Assembly (NCBI GenBank): GCA_001564055.1 | Contig: LKNB01000006.1 | Coordinates: 1-64,000, forward strand | Direction: 5' to 3' | Source of the DNA: Rhodothermaceae bacterium Tc-Br11_B2g6_7 | Lineage (GTDB): Bacteria > Bacteroidota > Rhodothermia > Rhodothermales > Salinibacteraceae | Length of the DNA stretch: 64,000 nucleotides | Shown: one piece after another, positions 56,538-64,000 of the stretch | Position numbering within the stretch: position 1 is the first letter of the stretch | Layout of the letters: each line of letters begins with the position of its first letter | Program-made: the position numbers and the translations under genes | The notes under the pieces: generated by a model | Databases searched by the model: none | Told to the model about the DNA's origin: nothing | The model's input: the letters and a program-made list of their open reading frames with translations, nothing else

Positions 56538-59474
56538 TCAAAATGGCACCTCGGTGTCGTCGGGCGTCTGTTCGTGGGTATGGACAAGCACCTCGATGCC
56601 GTCGGTGGAGAAGCCGAAGAGGTCCTCGGGAGAGAAGATACGGCGGAAGTCGTGCTCGCGGAAAAACGACTCAAACTTTTGCGCAAACTGGTCGAGGCGG
56701 CGGAGATAGTACGCCGTGTTCTCGTCCGGGTGGTCCGGGGTCCACTTCGATGCGAGCTTGCTGTGCGCAAAGGCCGTGACGTTGGCCTTGTTGCCCGTGA
56801 TGTAGTACGAAATGCGGTCGCCTTTGCGGACGGCCTTGCCGGTAGCCTCAGCACGTGCGATGGCCAGCTCGTATGCCGCCGCCCGTGGCCGCTTGCCGCC
56901 CTCCACATCCGCCTGGTACTGCTCCACGGTGTCCTTCAGCGTTTCCGTGCGGGAGAAGCTCCGCACGCTGTCCCAGTCGTGGGAAATAATGCGGTCGCGC
57001 GTAGCCAGGTACAGGTCATGCAGGCCCTGGATATCTTCGTTTAAGAGCAGCCGAATCGCCTCCCGCACAAAGCGCCGCCCAAACTGCTCGTTGGAGCGAG
57101 AGATGAGCGAGGAGCCCTTAAACTTCAGGTCGCCGTCGTAGGAGAGCAGCGCGTAGTTTTTCTTTTTGTACGACAGCATGGTCTCGTACCGGCCATCAAA
57201 GCCGATGCGGATGCCCTCCGGCATTTCCTCGTTCAGCGCCTCCACAAAGGCCCGCTCTGGCGCATCGCCACGGACGTCGTCTGGCGGCACGAACAGGACG
57301 CCGTCGGTATCGGCTTCCACCACCTGGCCCCCGCGCTCCTCGATCAGGTCGATGATCTGCCGCAGGAGCTTTTGGCCGGTGGAGGCCACGCGGTCGGCTT
57401 CGGCAAAGTCGTTGAAGGCGGCGAGGCTGAAGCCGAGATTTCCGTAGAAGCTCTGCCCGACCCAGTTGAAGGCTCCATTGCGTCCGGCAAGCACCGTATG
57501 GTGATCGGCAACAGTGACGCAGTGGATAGAACCGCTATAGGGGATGATGGATCGATGCTCGGTGGTGATGACAGGAGCCGTACCGTACGCCTCAGGTGTA
57601 TTGAGGCCTACGTACGCTTCCTGCCGGACCGTAGAGCCATTCCCATCGCACCATGCGGCCGAATGCACGGGAAGCCCTGGCGTATCAATAGTGCCGTGGG
57701 ACAAGGGCGGCAGTTGGTGTCGACACGTCGTCTCAAACAGCTCCCGGGCCTCCCGCCACTGGTACCCCGTTTGACGGTATCCATTCACACGATTGGTGAG
57801 GAGGCGGTGGTTGGGCGTGACGAGTAAGTCCACGTGCTTGTTTTTGAGCCGGACCATGTCGCCTCTGTAGTGTGGCTGCGTATGAACATGCGTCACGGGC
57901 TTTAGGTCAGCCTTCATCGTCTCCGGGTTGAGCGCATACACAAGGTCGCCAACGTTCACCGCGCGAACGTTTTTTGGTCCGGCCTGCGTCATAATCTCCG
58001 TTTCGGGGTCGAAGCAGTTGATCAGCACCTTGTACGACGATTGCCGCGCATCCAGCTCGCTGACCACCTCGTCGTCCGTGGCCTCCTTCATCTGGTCCTT
58101 GGCTTCGAAGCGGAGGTCCGTCAGGCGCTGCAGGAGGCGGGGGAAGATGTCGAGCGCATCGCCGCTGGGTTTGACGTCATAGTTCAGCATGATGGACGGG
58201 TAGAGGCTCTCCACGTCGGCATACACGATGGGCCCGAGCACGCCCGTGCGGAAGATGTCCGTGTAGCCGCCCATCATCTGGCTGCCCCACTCGCTCTGGG
58301 GAATGCTGTGGCGCTGGCGCAGGTACTCGCGGACGAACAGCGCTTCGATTTTCGTAGCCGGGCCGGTCCGGGCCACCCGGCCGTAGTTCATGGGCAGGAG
58401 CTGCGTGAGGTAAAACGTAGAGCCGGAGAGGTGGCGCGCCAGGCGCTCGGTTTCGATCACGTCGTCCAGGGCGTAGCGGAGGAGCTGCTCGGGATCCTCG
58501 CGCCAGGTGCGGGCGATGTCCTCGCCGGCGATGTAGGTGCGGTCCTCAGGGGCGAAGCCAAAATACTGCGCGGCCTCCTTCAGTCCATACCCGGGGAGGT
58601 CGCGCTTGAACACATCGAAGCTCATCACCTGAAAGTAGGTGTCCACCACATGCCGCCCGGCGATCTCCAGCGCGGTGAAGTCGATGGTGCGCTCGGCGAA
58701 GCGCATGCTGGACGCGAAGGTGCGCGGCGTGGAGCCGTCCCGCCCGATCGAAAACGGCACGCCGTAGCGCGCGCAGCGATCCATCAGGTAGGGAAAGTCG
58801 AAGTTGTAGATGTTGTGCCCCTCAATCACGTCCGGGTCGCGTTGCTGCAGGGTGTGCACCGTCTGGCGCAGCAGCGCTTCCTCCGACTGATCGCGCGCAT
58901 CGAGGACGCAGTCCCAGCCGCGGTTATCAGTCATCGACACGATAATGATCGCGTCATCCGGGCGGTCGGCATTGGGGAAGGCACCTTCGCTGTACACCTC
59001 AATGTCGAGCTGCAGCCGGTGCAGGTCGTCGAACGTCATCTCTTTGAAGAGCGTCCGCCCCGACTGCATGAAGTACTGCTGCACCGGGTTGCTGATGAGG
59101 TAGAGCGCATCGGGGCGCCCCTGGGTTTGCCCGGTCGCGCGCTCAACATGGCGGATGGCATCCCAGTACGCAGGCCAGGAGGGCAGCACCACGAGGTGGC
59201 GAAAGAAGTTGTCGCCCGCCAGCTCTTGGAACTGGAAGCGCTCGCGGGGAAAGCCCTGCAAGAGGGCGATGTCCGAGAGAAAGAAAAACGGATGCAAGGG
59301 CACCTGCTGCTCCCGCACGGGGCCCCCTTCAGCCGGCCGCTGATACAGCCGCACAAAGGCCTGGCGATCATCCTCTAAGATCGGATGCGCAGCTACCAGC
59401 CGCGGCGTGGGATCGCGTCCGTACAGCGCGGCCTCAGCGGTACCAGGCGCAGGGGAAGCGGGCGCGGAAGGCAT
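56538..59474 (-). CDS. Family B DNA polymerase (Pol II-like) interrupted by an intein
   Basis: The precursor is 978 aa; removal of the 188-residue intein (487-674) leaves about 790 aa, normal for a bacterial Pol II-type enzyme. Proofreading motifs are intact: Exo I LQLDIEVYSEG, Exo II EGHNIYNFDFPYL, Exo III RYALDDVIET. Polymerase motifs are VYADVESLYPSIM (region II), KVLIN and SFYG split by the intein (region III) and VEADTDGVLF (region I). Such enzymes act in replication restart and translesion synthesis. Splicing is required for activity because the intein breaks the essential NSFYG motif. Confidence 0.93.
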   Translation of the reverse strand: MPSAPASPAPGTAEAALYGRDPTPRLVAAHPILEDDRQAFVRLYQRPAEGGPVREQQVPLHPFFFLSDIALLQGFPRERFQFQELAGDNFFRHLVVLPSWPAYWDAIRHVERATGQTQGRPDALYLISNPVQQYFMQSGRTLFKEMTFDDLHRLQLDIEVYSEGAFPNADRPDDAIIIVSMTDNRGWDCVLDARDQSEEALLRQTVHTLQQRDPDVIEGHNIYNFDFPYLMDRCARYGVPFSIGRDGSTPRTFASSMRFAERTIDFTALEIAGRHVVDTYFQVMSFDVFKRDLPGYGLKEAAQYFGFAPEDRTYIAGEDIARTWREDPEQLLRYALDDVIETERLARHLSGSTFYLTQLLPMNYGRVARTGPATKIEALFVREYLRQRHSIPQSEWGSQMMGGYTDIFRTGVLGPIVYADVESLYPSIMLNYDVKPSGDALDIFPRLLQRLTDLRFEAKDQMKEATDDEVVSELDARQSSYKVLINCFDPETEIMTQAGPKNVRAVNVGDLVYALNPETMKADLKPVTHVHTQPHYRGDMVRLKNKHVDLLVTPNHRLLTNRVNGYRQTGYQWREARELFETTCRHQLPPLSHGTIDTPGLPVHSAAWCDGNGSTVRQEAYVGLNTPEAYGTAPVITTEHRSIIPYSGSIHCVTVADHHTVLAGRNGAFNWVGQSFYGNLGFSLAAFNDFAEADRVASTGQKLLRQIIDLIEERGGQVVEADTDGVLFVPPDDVRGDAPERAFVEALNEEMPEGIRIGFDGRYETMLSYKKKNYALLSYDGDLKFKGSSLISRSNEQFGRRFVREAIRLLLNEDIQGLHDLYLATRDRIISHDWDSVRSFSRTETLKDTVEQYQADVEGGKRPRAAAYELAIARAEATGKAVRKGDRISYYITGNKANVTAFAHSKLASKWTPDHPDENTAYYLRRLDQFAQKFESFFREHDFRRIFSPEDLFGFSTDGIEVLVHTHEQTPDDTEVPF
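57453..58016 (-). mobile_element. Mini-intein in the PolB region III motif
   Basis: The insert begins at Cys487 (CFDPETEIMTQAGPKNVRAV, block A) and has block B in LLVTPNHRLLTN (TxNH). It ends with HTVLAGRNGAFNWVGQ before Ser675 of SFYG. At 188 residues it lacks room for a LAGLIDADG endonuclease, so it is probably splicing-only. The C-terminal residue is Gln rather than the usual Asn, a rarer but known class. Salinibacter-type polymerases are reported to carry inteins, as I recall from the intein registry. Confidence 0.9.
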
Positions 59475-59564
59475 GCAGGCAGAACGGTCCGGCTCAAGAG
59501 AAAAACACTATGGACAGAGGGCACAGCCACGGGGCGCAGTATCCGGGTGCGTTATTCGAATGCC

Positions 59565-60137
59565 TTATTCGAACGCATCCACGGCCTCAATCACGCCGCA
59601 TGCAAGGCGCGCGCCAGCATCCCCCACGGGCTGCGACTCCAGGTCGTCGGCCTGCGCATGCACAATCACGCTGCGGCCAACGATGTTCGCCTCGCCATGG
59701 AAGGCCAGCAAGTCGTTGCGTCGGTCGTAGGTGGCCCGGCCTTCTTCATCAGCCTCCAGGTTGCCGAGGTCACCCACATGGCGCTCACCAGCCGGGTCGT
59801 CAGGGCCGCCGTGGGGCGTATCAAACGGGTTAAAGTGGCCACCCGCCGAGGTTGCGTCGGGCGCGCTGCAGTCGCCTACTTCATGAATGTGGAAACCATG
59901 CACGCCTTCCGGATCCAGTCCTTCCACGGTGGCTTCTACCCGAATACCTTCTACTTCCTGGGTGAAGATGACCGTGCCCATGGTTTCGTTGCCCTCGGTA
60001 GGTTCGAGTACTGCTTCCGCGAGGACGGGGGCCTCCGGATCGATCATGTCATCAGCAGACGGGGCGTCCGGGTCGTCCACCTCACAAGCCATGAGGAATA
60101 TCGTTGCGATCAGGAGGGCGGGGAGGAGCAAGCGCAT
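59565..60137 (-). CDS. Cu/Zn superoxide dismutase, lipoprotein-anchored
   Basis: This exported dismutase is 190 aa from ATG 60137 (MRLLLPALLIATIFLMAC), whose cysteine forms a lipobox. An in-frame GTG/ATG further up (60218) adds 27 unrelated residues. Copper/zinc ligands appear in VHGFHIHEVGDCSAP, SAGGHFNPFDTPHG and SVIVHAQADDLESQ; the disulfide partner is in ARLACGVIEA. Residues 20-50 are an acidic linker between the lipid anchor and the catalytic domain. It detoxifies superoxide at the cell envelope. Confidence 0.9.
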   Translation of the reverse strand: MRLLLPALLIATIFLMACEVDDPDAPSADDMIDPEAPVLAEAVLEPTEGNETMGTVIFTQEVEGIRVEATVEGLDPEGVHGFHIHEVGDCSAPDATSAGGHFNPFDTPHGGPDDPAGERHVGDLGNLEADEEGRATYDRRNDLLAFHGEANIVGRSVIVHAQADDLESQPVGDAGARLACGVIEAVDAFE

Positions 60138-60306
60138 AAGCAGAAGCGTGGTGTTGAAAAGAAGGCGAGAACGCGCGAGGCGGTGGCAATAGAGTGCGGA
60201 TGCTATTACCATTGTCATGCGTCGTGGCTACGGTAAAACTACTTCAGGTCCGCGCCGAGGGTCCGCGCAGGGCCGCTATTGATGTTGAAATGACGTGCCG
60301 ATCCCT

Positions 60307-60930
60307 ATGAAGCTGGAAGCCACCGCGTTAACAAAGCGATTTAAGCGCCTGGTACTGTTCCGGGGGCTGTCGCTTACAGTACAGCCCGGGATGTCCGTGG
60401 CCGTTGTTGGACCGAACGGCTCGGGGAAATCGACCTTGCTGCAAATACTGGCCGGCTTGCAGTGGCCAACGAAGGGCACGGTGTGCTTTTCTGTGGAAGG
60501 CCAGGAGGTCACGCGGGAGGAGCAGTTGCTGCAGATCGGGTTTGTGGCGCCGTATATCAACCTGTATACGGATTTTACCGCGCGGGAAAACCTGTCGTTC
60601 TTGGCAAAAGCCCGCCGCCTCCCAGAGGCTGCTGCGCGGATTGATGCGCTGCTTGACCGCGTGGGCTTGGCCGGGCGGGGCGATGACCCGCTCCGCACGT
60701 TCTCCTCCGGGATGGTGCAGCGAATGCGGCTGGCTGCTGGGCTGCTGCACCGCCCATCGCTGCTCTTTCTGGATGAGCCCGTCACCAACCTCGACGACCC
60801 CGGCCGCATGCTGGTGCAGTCGGTGGTGGCCGAGCAGACGGCGGCAGGCGGTGCGGTGGTGCTGGCCACGAATGCGGCGGCCCCCACGTCCTGGTGCACA
60901 GACCGGCTGTCTGTAACGGACTACACGTAA
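60307..60930 (+). CDS. ABC transporter ATP-binding protein, CcmA-like
   Basis: This 207-residue ATPase subunit has Walker A GPNGSGKSTLLQILAGL, the Q-loop in LLQIGFVAPYINLYTDF, signature FSSGMVQRMRLAAGLL and Walker B LLFLDEPVTNLDD. The short size and FSSGM form resemble CcmA, which powers heme or cytochrome-c assembly export. No permease lies next to it (the window ends in an unrelated receptor), so the substrate is unknown. The ATG at 60307 (MKLEATALTKRF) is preferred to the GTG at 60295. Confidence 0.82.
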   Translation: MKLEATALTKRFKRLVLFRGLSLTVQPGMSVAVVGPNGSGKSTLLQILAGLQWPTKGTVCFSVEGQEVTREEQLLQIGFVAPYINLYTDFTARENLSFLAKARRLPEAAARIDALLDRVGLAGRGDDPLRTFSSGMVQRMRLAAGLLHRPSLLFLDEPVTNLDDPGRMLVQSVVAEQTAAGGAVVLATNAAAPTSWCTDRLSVTDYT

Positions 60931-60943
60931 CTTTCACACCATA

Positions 60944-61056
60944 AGTAAGCGCTTCCACCGGCTCTGGAGCGCGGCAGTGACATTTTTTGCCGCTGCCGCT
61001 TCACATTGATTATTTTTTGCCTTATTGTTAACTCATAGGTGATGTAAGCGCTTTCC
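60944..61056. promoter_or_regulatory. Two LacI/cre-like operators upstream of susC
   Basis: AGTAAGCGCTTCCA (60944-60957) and TGTAAGCGCTTTCC (61043-61056) share the core GTAAGCGCTT and match the LacI-family cre consensus TGWNANCGNTNWCA at all but one or two positions. They are 99 bp apart, which would allow repressor looping. The downstream one lies 60 bp before the SusC start. A repressor sensing a sugar is the natural expectation; none is encoded in the window. Confidence 0.6.
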
Positions 61057-61116
61057 TTAAGCACAAAAGCGGTTCCTCCTTCGCCGTCTCTGTACGAACA
61101 AACCCCCTAAACCATT

Positions 61117-64000
61117 ATGCGCCACATAGTTACCACCTGTTTACTGTTCAGTCTCCTGTTGCTCACGGGCGTGGGCGCAGCGATGGCGCAAGAGCGGACA
61201 GTGACCGGTACCGTCGTTGACGCTGACACCGAAGAGCCCATCCCCGGAGCTAACGTAGTTATTGACGGGACGACTATTGGGACGACCACAAACATTGATG
61301 GTGAGTATAGCCTCAACGTCCGCGGACCGGACGACATTATCGCGTTCTCTTTCGTTGGCTATGAGCCGCAGCGCATCCAGGTTGGCGACCAAGAGGTCAT
61401 TGATGTGGCCCTGCGGGAGGATGTAGCCCTGCTTGACGACGTGGTTGTTGTGGGGTACGGCGAGCGGCGGCGCCAGGATATCAGTGGTTCCGTCTCGTCC
61501 GTCGATATCGCCAGCGCTAACGTCGGGCGCATTAGCAACCCCGACCAGATGATTCAGGGGCGCGTCTCGGGCGTGAACATCACGCCGAGCGATGGCGGCC
61601 CAGGTGCCGGTAGCACCGTGCGTATCCGGGGCACCTCTTCCATCGGGGCGAGCAACGAGCCGCTGTACGTGATCGACGGCGTGCCGATTGACAATGCCTC
61701 CACCGTGCCGGGCGGCGCCGATGTGGCCAGCCAGCCCACACGGAACCCCCTCAACTTCCTCAACCCTAACGACATTGCGAGCATTGACATCCTGAAAGAT
61801 GCCTCTGCCGCCGCCATTTACGGCTCGCGCGGTTCCAACGGGGTGATCCTGATCCAGACGAAGCAGGGAAGCGCGGGCGAAGTGCGCATTGACTACGACG
61901 GCAGTGTCACCGGTAGCCAACTGGCCAACTCGGTGGACATCCTCACGGGTGCAGAGTACCGCGACTTCGTCAATAGCCTGGCTGTAGAAGAGGGCGGCGA
62001 AATGGTGAGCGCTGACCCGCGCTTCACAGATGCGGAAGTCCGGAGCGCGTTGCAGGGTGTAAACGATGCGAACACCGATTGGCAGGACACGATTACGCGC
62101 GGCGCGATTTCTCAGGAGCACAACCTGGCCATCTCCGGCGGCACCGAAGCCACGCAGTACCGGGCCTCTGTGAGCTATGCTGAAGAGCAAGGCATTGTCG
62201 AAAACACGGGGCTGGAGCGGCTTACGGGTCGTGTCAACGCCCGCAACACCGCGCTTGACGGCCGCTTCCGCACCGGGCTTAACCTGACGGCCGGCTATGT
62301 GCGCGACAACAACACGCCGCAGCAGCAAACCGGCGGGTTTGAAGGCGATATTTTCCTGAACGTCTTTCAGTTTAACCCCACGCAACCCGTCCGCACGGAA
62401 GAAGGTGATTTCTTTGAGGTCCCGGGCCAGACGTCCGTGCGTAACCCGCTCGCCATGGCAGAGCAAATCCGCGACTTCGCGCGGACGACGCGGGCCCTGG
62501 GCAATGTGTTTGGTGAGTTTGACATCATTGAGGGCCTGAGCGCCCGCGTGAACGTCGGGCTTAACCGCGAGACGGCCACACGTGAAATCTTTCTGCCCCG
62601 GGCCAGCCCGATTGCACAGGGTCGTGGGGGCGAGGCGGTCGTCCGCTCCAACGAGCGGAGCTCAGTGCTGCTGGAAACGACGAGCACCTACCGCGGCTCG
62701 CTCGTCGATGGGCAAGACCTTGAGGTAACGGCCGGCTACTCGTGGCAGGAGTTTGACCTGCAGGGTATGGGGGCCACCGGCCGCGACTTTATCTCCGATG
62801 CCATCTCAGTGTTCAACATTGGATCGGGTGAAGACCAGGACGTGAACCCGTTCTCGTTCCGTGAGCGGAGCCGCCTGATCTCGTTCTTCGGTCGCGTCAA
62901 CTACGACATTGACGGCAAGTATCTCATCGCTACATCGCTGCGTCAGGACGGCTCCAGTCGCTTCGGCGATGGCAACCAGTGGGGGCTCTTTCCCGCCGGC
63001 TCCGTTGGTTGGCGCCTGTCAGATGAGCCGTTTATGGCCAATGTGGACTGGCTGAACAACCTGCTGCTGCGCTTCGGCGTGGGCGTCACGGGTAGCCAGG
63101 AGATTGGCATCGGCCGGTCGCTGGCCATCTTCTCCCCGGGTATCCGCAACGTGCGGAACGGGCAGGAAGTCGTGGGAGCCAACCTCACCAACTTCCCCAA
63201 CCCCGACCTCGGGTGGGAAGAGACCACCTCGTACAACCTCGCCATTGACTATGGCATCCTCGGTGGGCGCATTCAAGGTGCACTCGAAGTCTACCGCCGC
63301 GACACGGACGACCTGCTCCTTGACGTAACCGTGCCGGAACCGACGGAAGTCGGCTCTCAGCTCGTTAACATTGGTTCCATGCGCAACGACGGCATTGAGT
63401 TCGATATTGACGCGGTGCTGTACGACCGCCAGAACTGGAGTCTGCGGATAGGGGGTAACATCGCCACCAATCGCAACGAGGTGCTGAGCCTGCGCGAAGA
63501 AGGCGACTTCATCAGCACCGGCTTCGTGAGCGGTCCTGGGCAAACGGACGTGACCGCCCAGCGCATCGAGGCCGGGCAGCCTATTGGCTCGTTCTACGGC
63601 CCTGTATTCCTGGGCATCGACCAGAACGGCAACCAGGTCTTTGAAGTCGATGAAGATGGGAACCGCGTGGAGCAGTACATTGGCAACGCACAGCCGGACT
63701 TCAACTACGGCCTGAATGTACAGGGTACGTACCAGGACTTTGACTTCAGCCTCTTTATGCGCGGTGTGCAGGGGATTGACGTCTTCAATAACCTGGCCCT
63801 GCTGCATGACAACCCCGGGCAGGTACTGCAGCGTCGCAACCTCTTCAGCTCTGCACTTGACTCCCCGCAGCGGGGCTCCGACTCGGCGGTCTTCTCGGAT
63901 CGCTGGATCCAAGACGGGTCCTTCCTGCGCATCGACAATGTGACGGTAGGGTACACCCTGCCGGATCTGCCGCAGGTGCGCAACGCCCGGCTCTCGCTCT
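61117..64000 (+). CDS. SusC/RagA-type TonB-dependent outer-membrane receptor (3' end beyond window)
   Basis: The frame from ATG 61117 runs open to the window end (about 961 residues, no stop). A signal peptide ends near AAMAQ. Residues about 26-105 form the CarboxypepD_reg domain (TVTGTVVDADTEEPIPGANV). Then comes the SusC signature EDVALLDDVVVVGYGERRRQ and the plug domain (MIQGRVSGVNITPSDGGPGA, VRIRGTSSIGASNEPLYVID, ILKDASAAAIYGSRGSNGVI), followed by barrel strands. It imports glycans or peptides with a SusD lipoprotein, presumably encoded just beyond the window. Two LacI-like operators precede it. Confidence 0.95.
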   Translation, partial: MRHIVTTCLLFSLLLLTGVGAAMAQERTVTGTVVDADTEEPIPGANVVIDGTTIGTTTNIDGEYSLNVRGPDDIIAFSFVGYEPQRIQVGDQEVIDVALREDVALLDDVVVVGYGERRRQDISGSVSSVDIASANVGRISNPDQMIQGRVSGVNITPSDGGPGAGSTVRIRGTSSIGASNEPLYVIDGVPIDNASTVPGGADVASQPTRNPLNFLNPNDIASIDILKDASAAAIYGSRGSNGVILIQTKQGSAGEVRIDYDGSVTGSQLANSVDILTGAEYRDFVNSLAVEEGGEMVSADPRFTDAEVRSALQGVNDANTDWQDTITRGAISQEHNLAISGGTEATQYRASVSYAEEQGIVENTGLERLTGRVNARNTALDGRFRTGLNLTAGYVRDNNTPQQQTGGFEGDIFLNVFQFNPTQPVRTEEGDFFEVPGQTSVRNPLAMAEQIRDFARTTRALGNVFGEFDIIEGLSARVNVGLNRETATREIFLPRASPIAQGRGGEAVVRSNERSSVLLETTSTYRGSLVDGQDLEVTAGYSWQEFDLQGMGATGRDFISDAISVFNIGSGEDQDVNPFSFRERSRLISFFGRVNYDIDGKYLIATSLRQDGSSRFGDGNQWGLFPAGSVGWRLSDEPFMANVDWLNNLLLRFGVGVTGSQEIGIGRSLAIFSPGIRNVRNGQEVVGANLTNFPNPDLGWEETTSYNLAIDYGILGGRIQGALEVYRRDTDDLLLDVTVPEPTEVGSQLVNIGSMRNDGIEFDIDAVLYDRQNWSLRIGGNIATNRNEVLSLREEGDFISTGFVSGPGQTDVTAQRIEAGQPIGSFYGPVFLGIDQNGNQVFEVDEDGNRVEQYIGNAQPDFNYGLNVQGTYQDFDFSLFMRGVQGIDVFNNLALLHDNPGQVLQRRNLFSSALDSPQRGSDSAVFSDRWIQDGSFLRIDNVTVGYTLPDLPQVRNARLSL

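Noticed and set aside
58041-59378. Plus-strand open frame of about 445 codons opposite polB
   Set aside because: All exonuclease and polymerase motifs lie on the minus strand, and the plus frame shows no domain or leader.
60961-61010. GGCAG...CTGCC inverted repeat with a T-run, considered as an ABC-gene terminator
   Set aside because: The T-run lies inside the loop rather than after the stem, so it does not fit an intrinsic terminator; a promoter role is possible but unsupported.

Overview
The window is GC-rich, densely coded and free of rRNA genes. It looks like a chromosome segment from a halophilic member of the Bacteroidota, class Rhodothermia (Salinibacter/Salisaeta-like). That placement is inference from four things: strongly acidic proteins, a SusC/RagA-type TonB-dependent receptor, a short (279 aa) RpoD-type sigma factor and mostly absent Shine-Dalgarno sequences. 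The sequence carries no direct taxonomic marker such as 16S.

Layout. 1-0.35 kb: a 179-bp tandem repeat. 0.35-5.3 kb: an FAD amine oxidase divergent from a thiamine operon (thiO-thiS-thiG-thiE/tenI-thiD), then tRNA-Arg(ACG) and a terminator. 5.75-7.9 kb: a MerA-like disulfide oxidoreductase and an ECF sigma factor. 8.1-21.9 kb: a two-component island of seven genes, comprising four sensor kinases (three of them hybrids with receiver domains), two stand-alone response regulators and one receiver-PAS-sigma54 activator. A pair of 20-bp-spaced palindromes precedes it. 22-31.7 kb: fabH, priA, a short-chain dehydrogenase, an Asp/Asn hydroxylase-like protein, an OsmC protein, the RpoD-type sigma factor, a GH3-type acyl-adenylase and a SpoIIE phosphatase. 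31.9-40.3 kb: SNase-like protein, lipoprotein, pcm, cdaA (c-di-AMP synthase), folP, a DJ-1/PfpI protein, glutamate dehydrogenase, a TrmH-type methyltransferase and alanine dehydrogenase.

40.3-42.8 kb is a decayed accessory patch. It holds a HipA-like kinase gene whose middle is deleted, an intact HIRAN-domain partner overlapping it, fragments of an antitoxin-like gene and an epimerase, and an inverted pair of REP-like repeats. Next comes a membrane protein whose reading frame is broken by one TGA where Trp is expected. 44.2-50.5 kb holds an outer-membrane protein, two duplicated lipoproteins, an ECF sigma factor and a large Ser/Thr kinase-TPR receptor. A decayed copy of the kinase 3' end lies between the duplicated lipoproteins.

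50.5-60.9 kb: a carboxypeptidase-regulatory-like protein, a CHY zinc finger protein, an S9 peptidase, a DUF3179 lipoprotein, a cupin, a family B DNA polymerase interrupted by a 188-residue mini-intein, a Cu/Zn superoxide dismutase lipoprotein and a CcmA-like ABC ATPase. The window ends inside a SusC-type receptor preceded by two LacI/cre-like operators, which suggests repression by a LacI-family regulator encoded elsewhere.

The strongest candidates for a second look are the HipA-like/HIRAN module, the in-frame TGA at 42908, the polymerase intein, the seven-gene signalling island and the duplicated sigma/kinase/lipoprotein locus.
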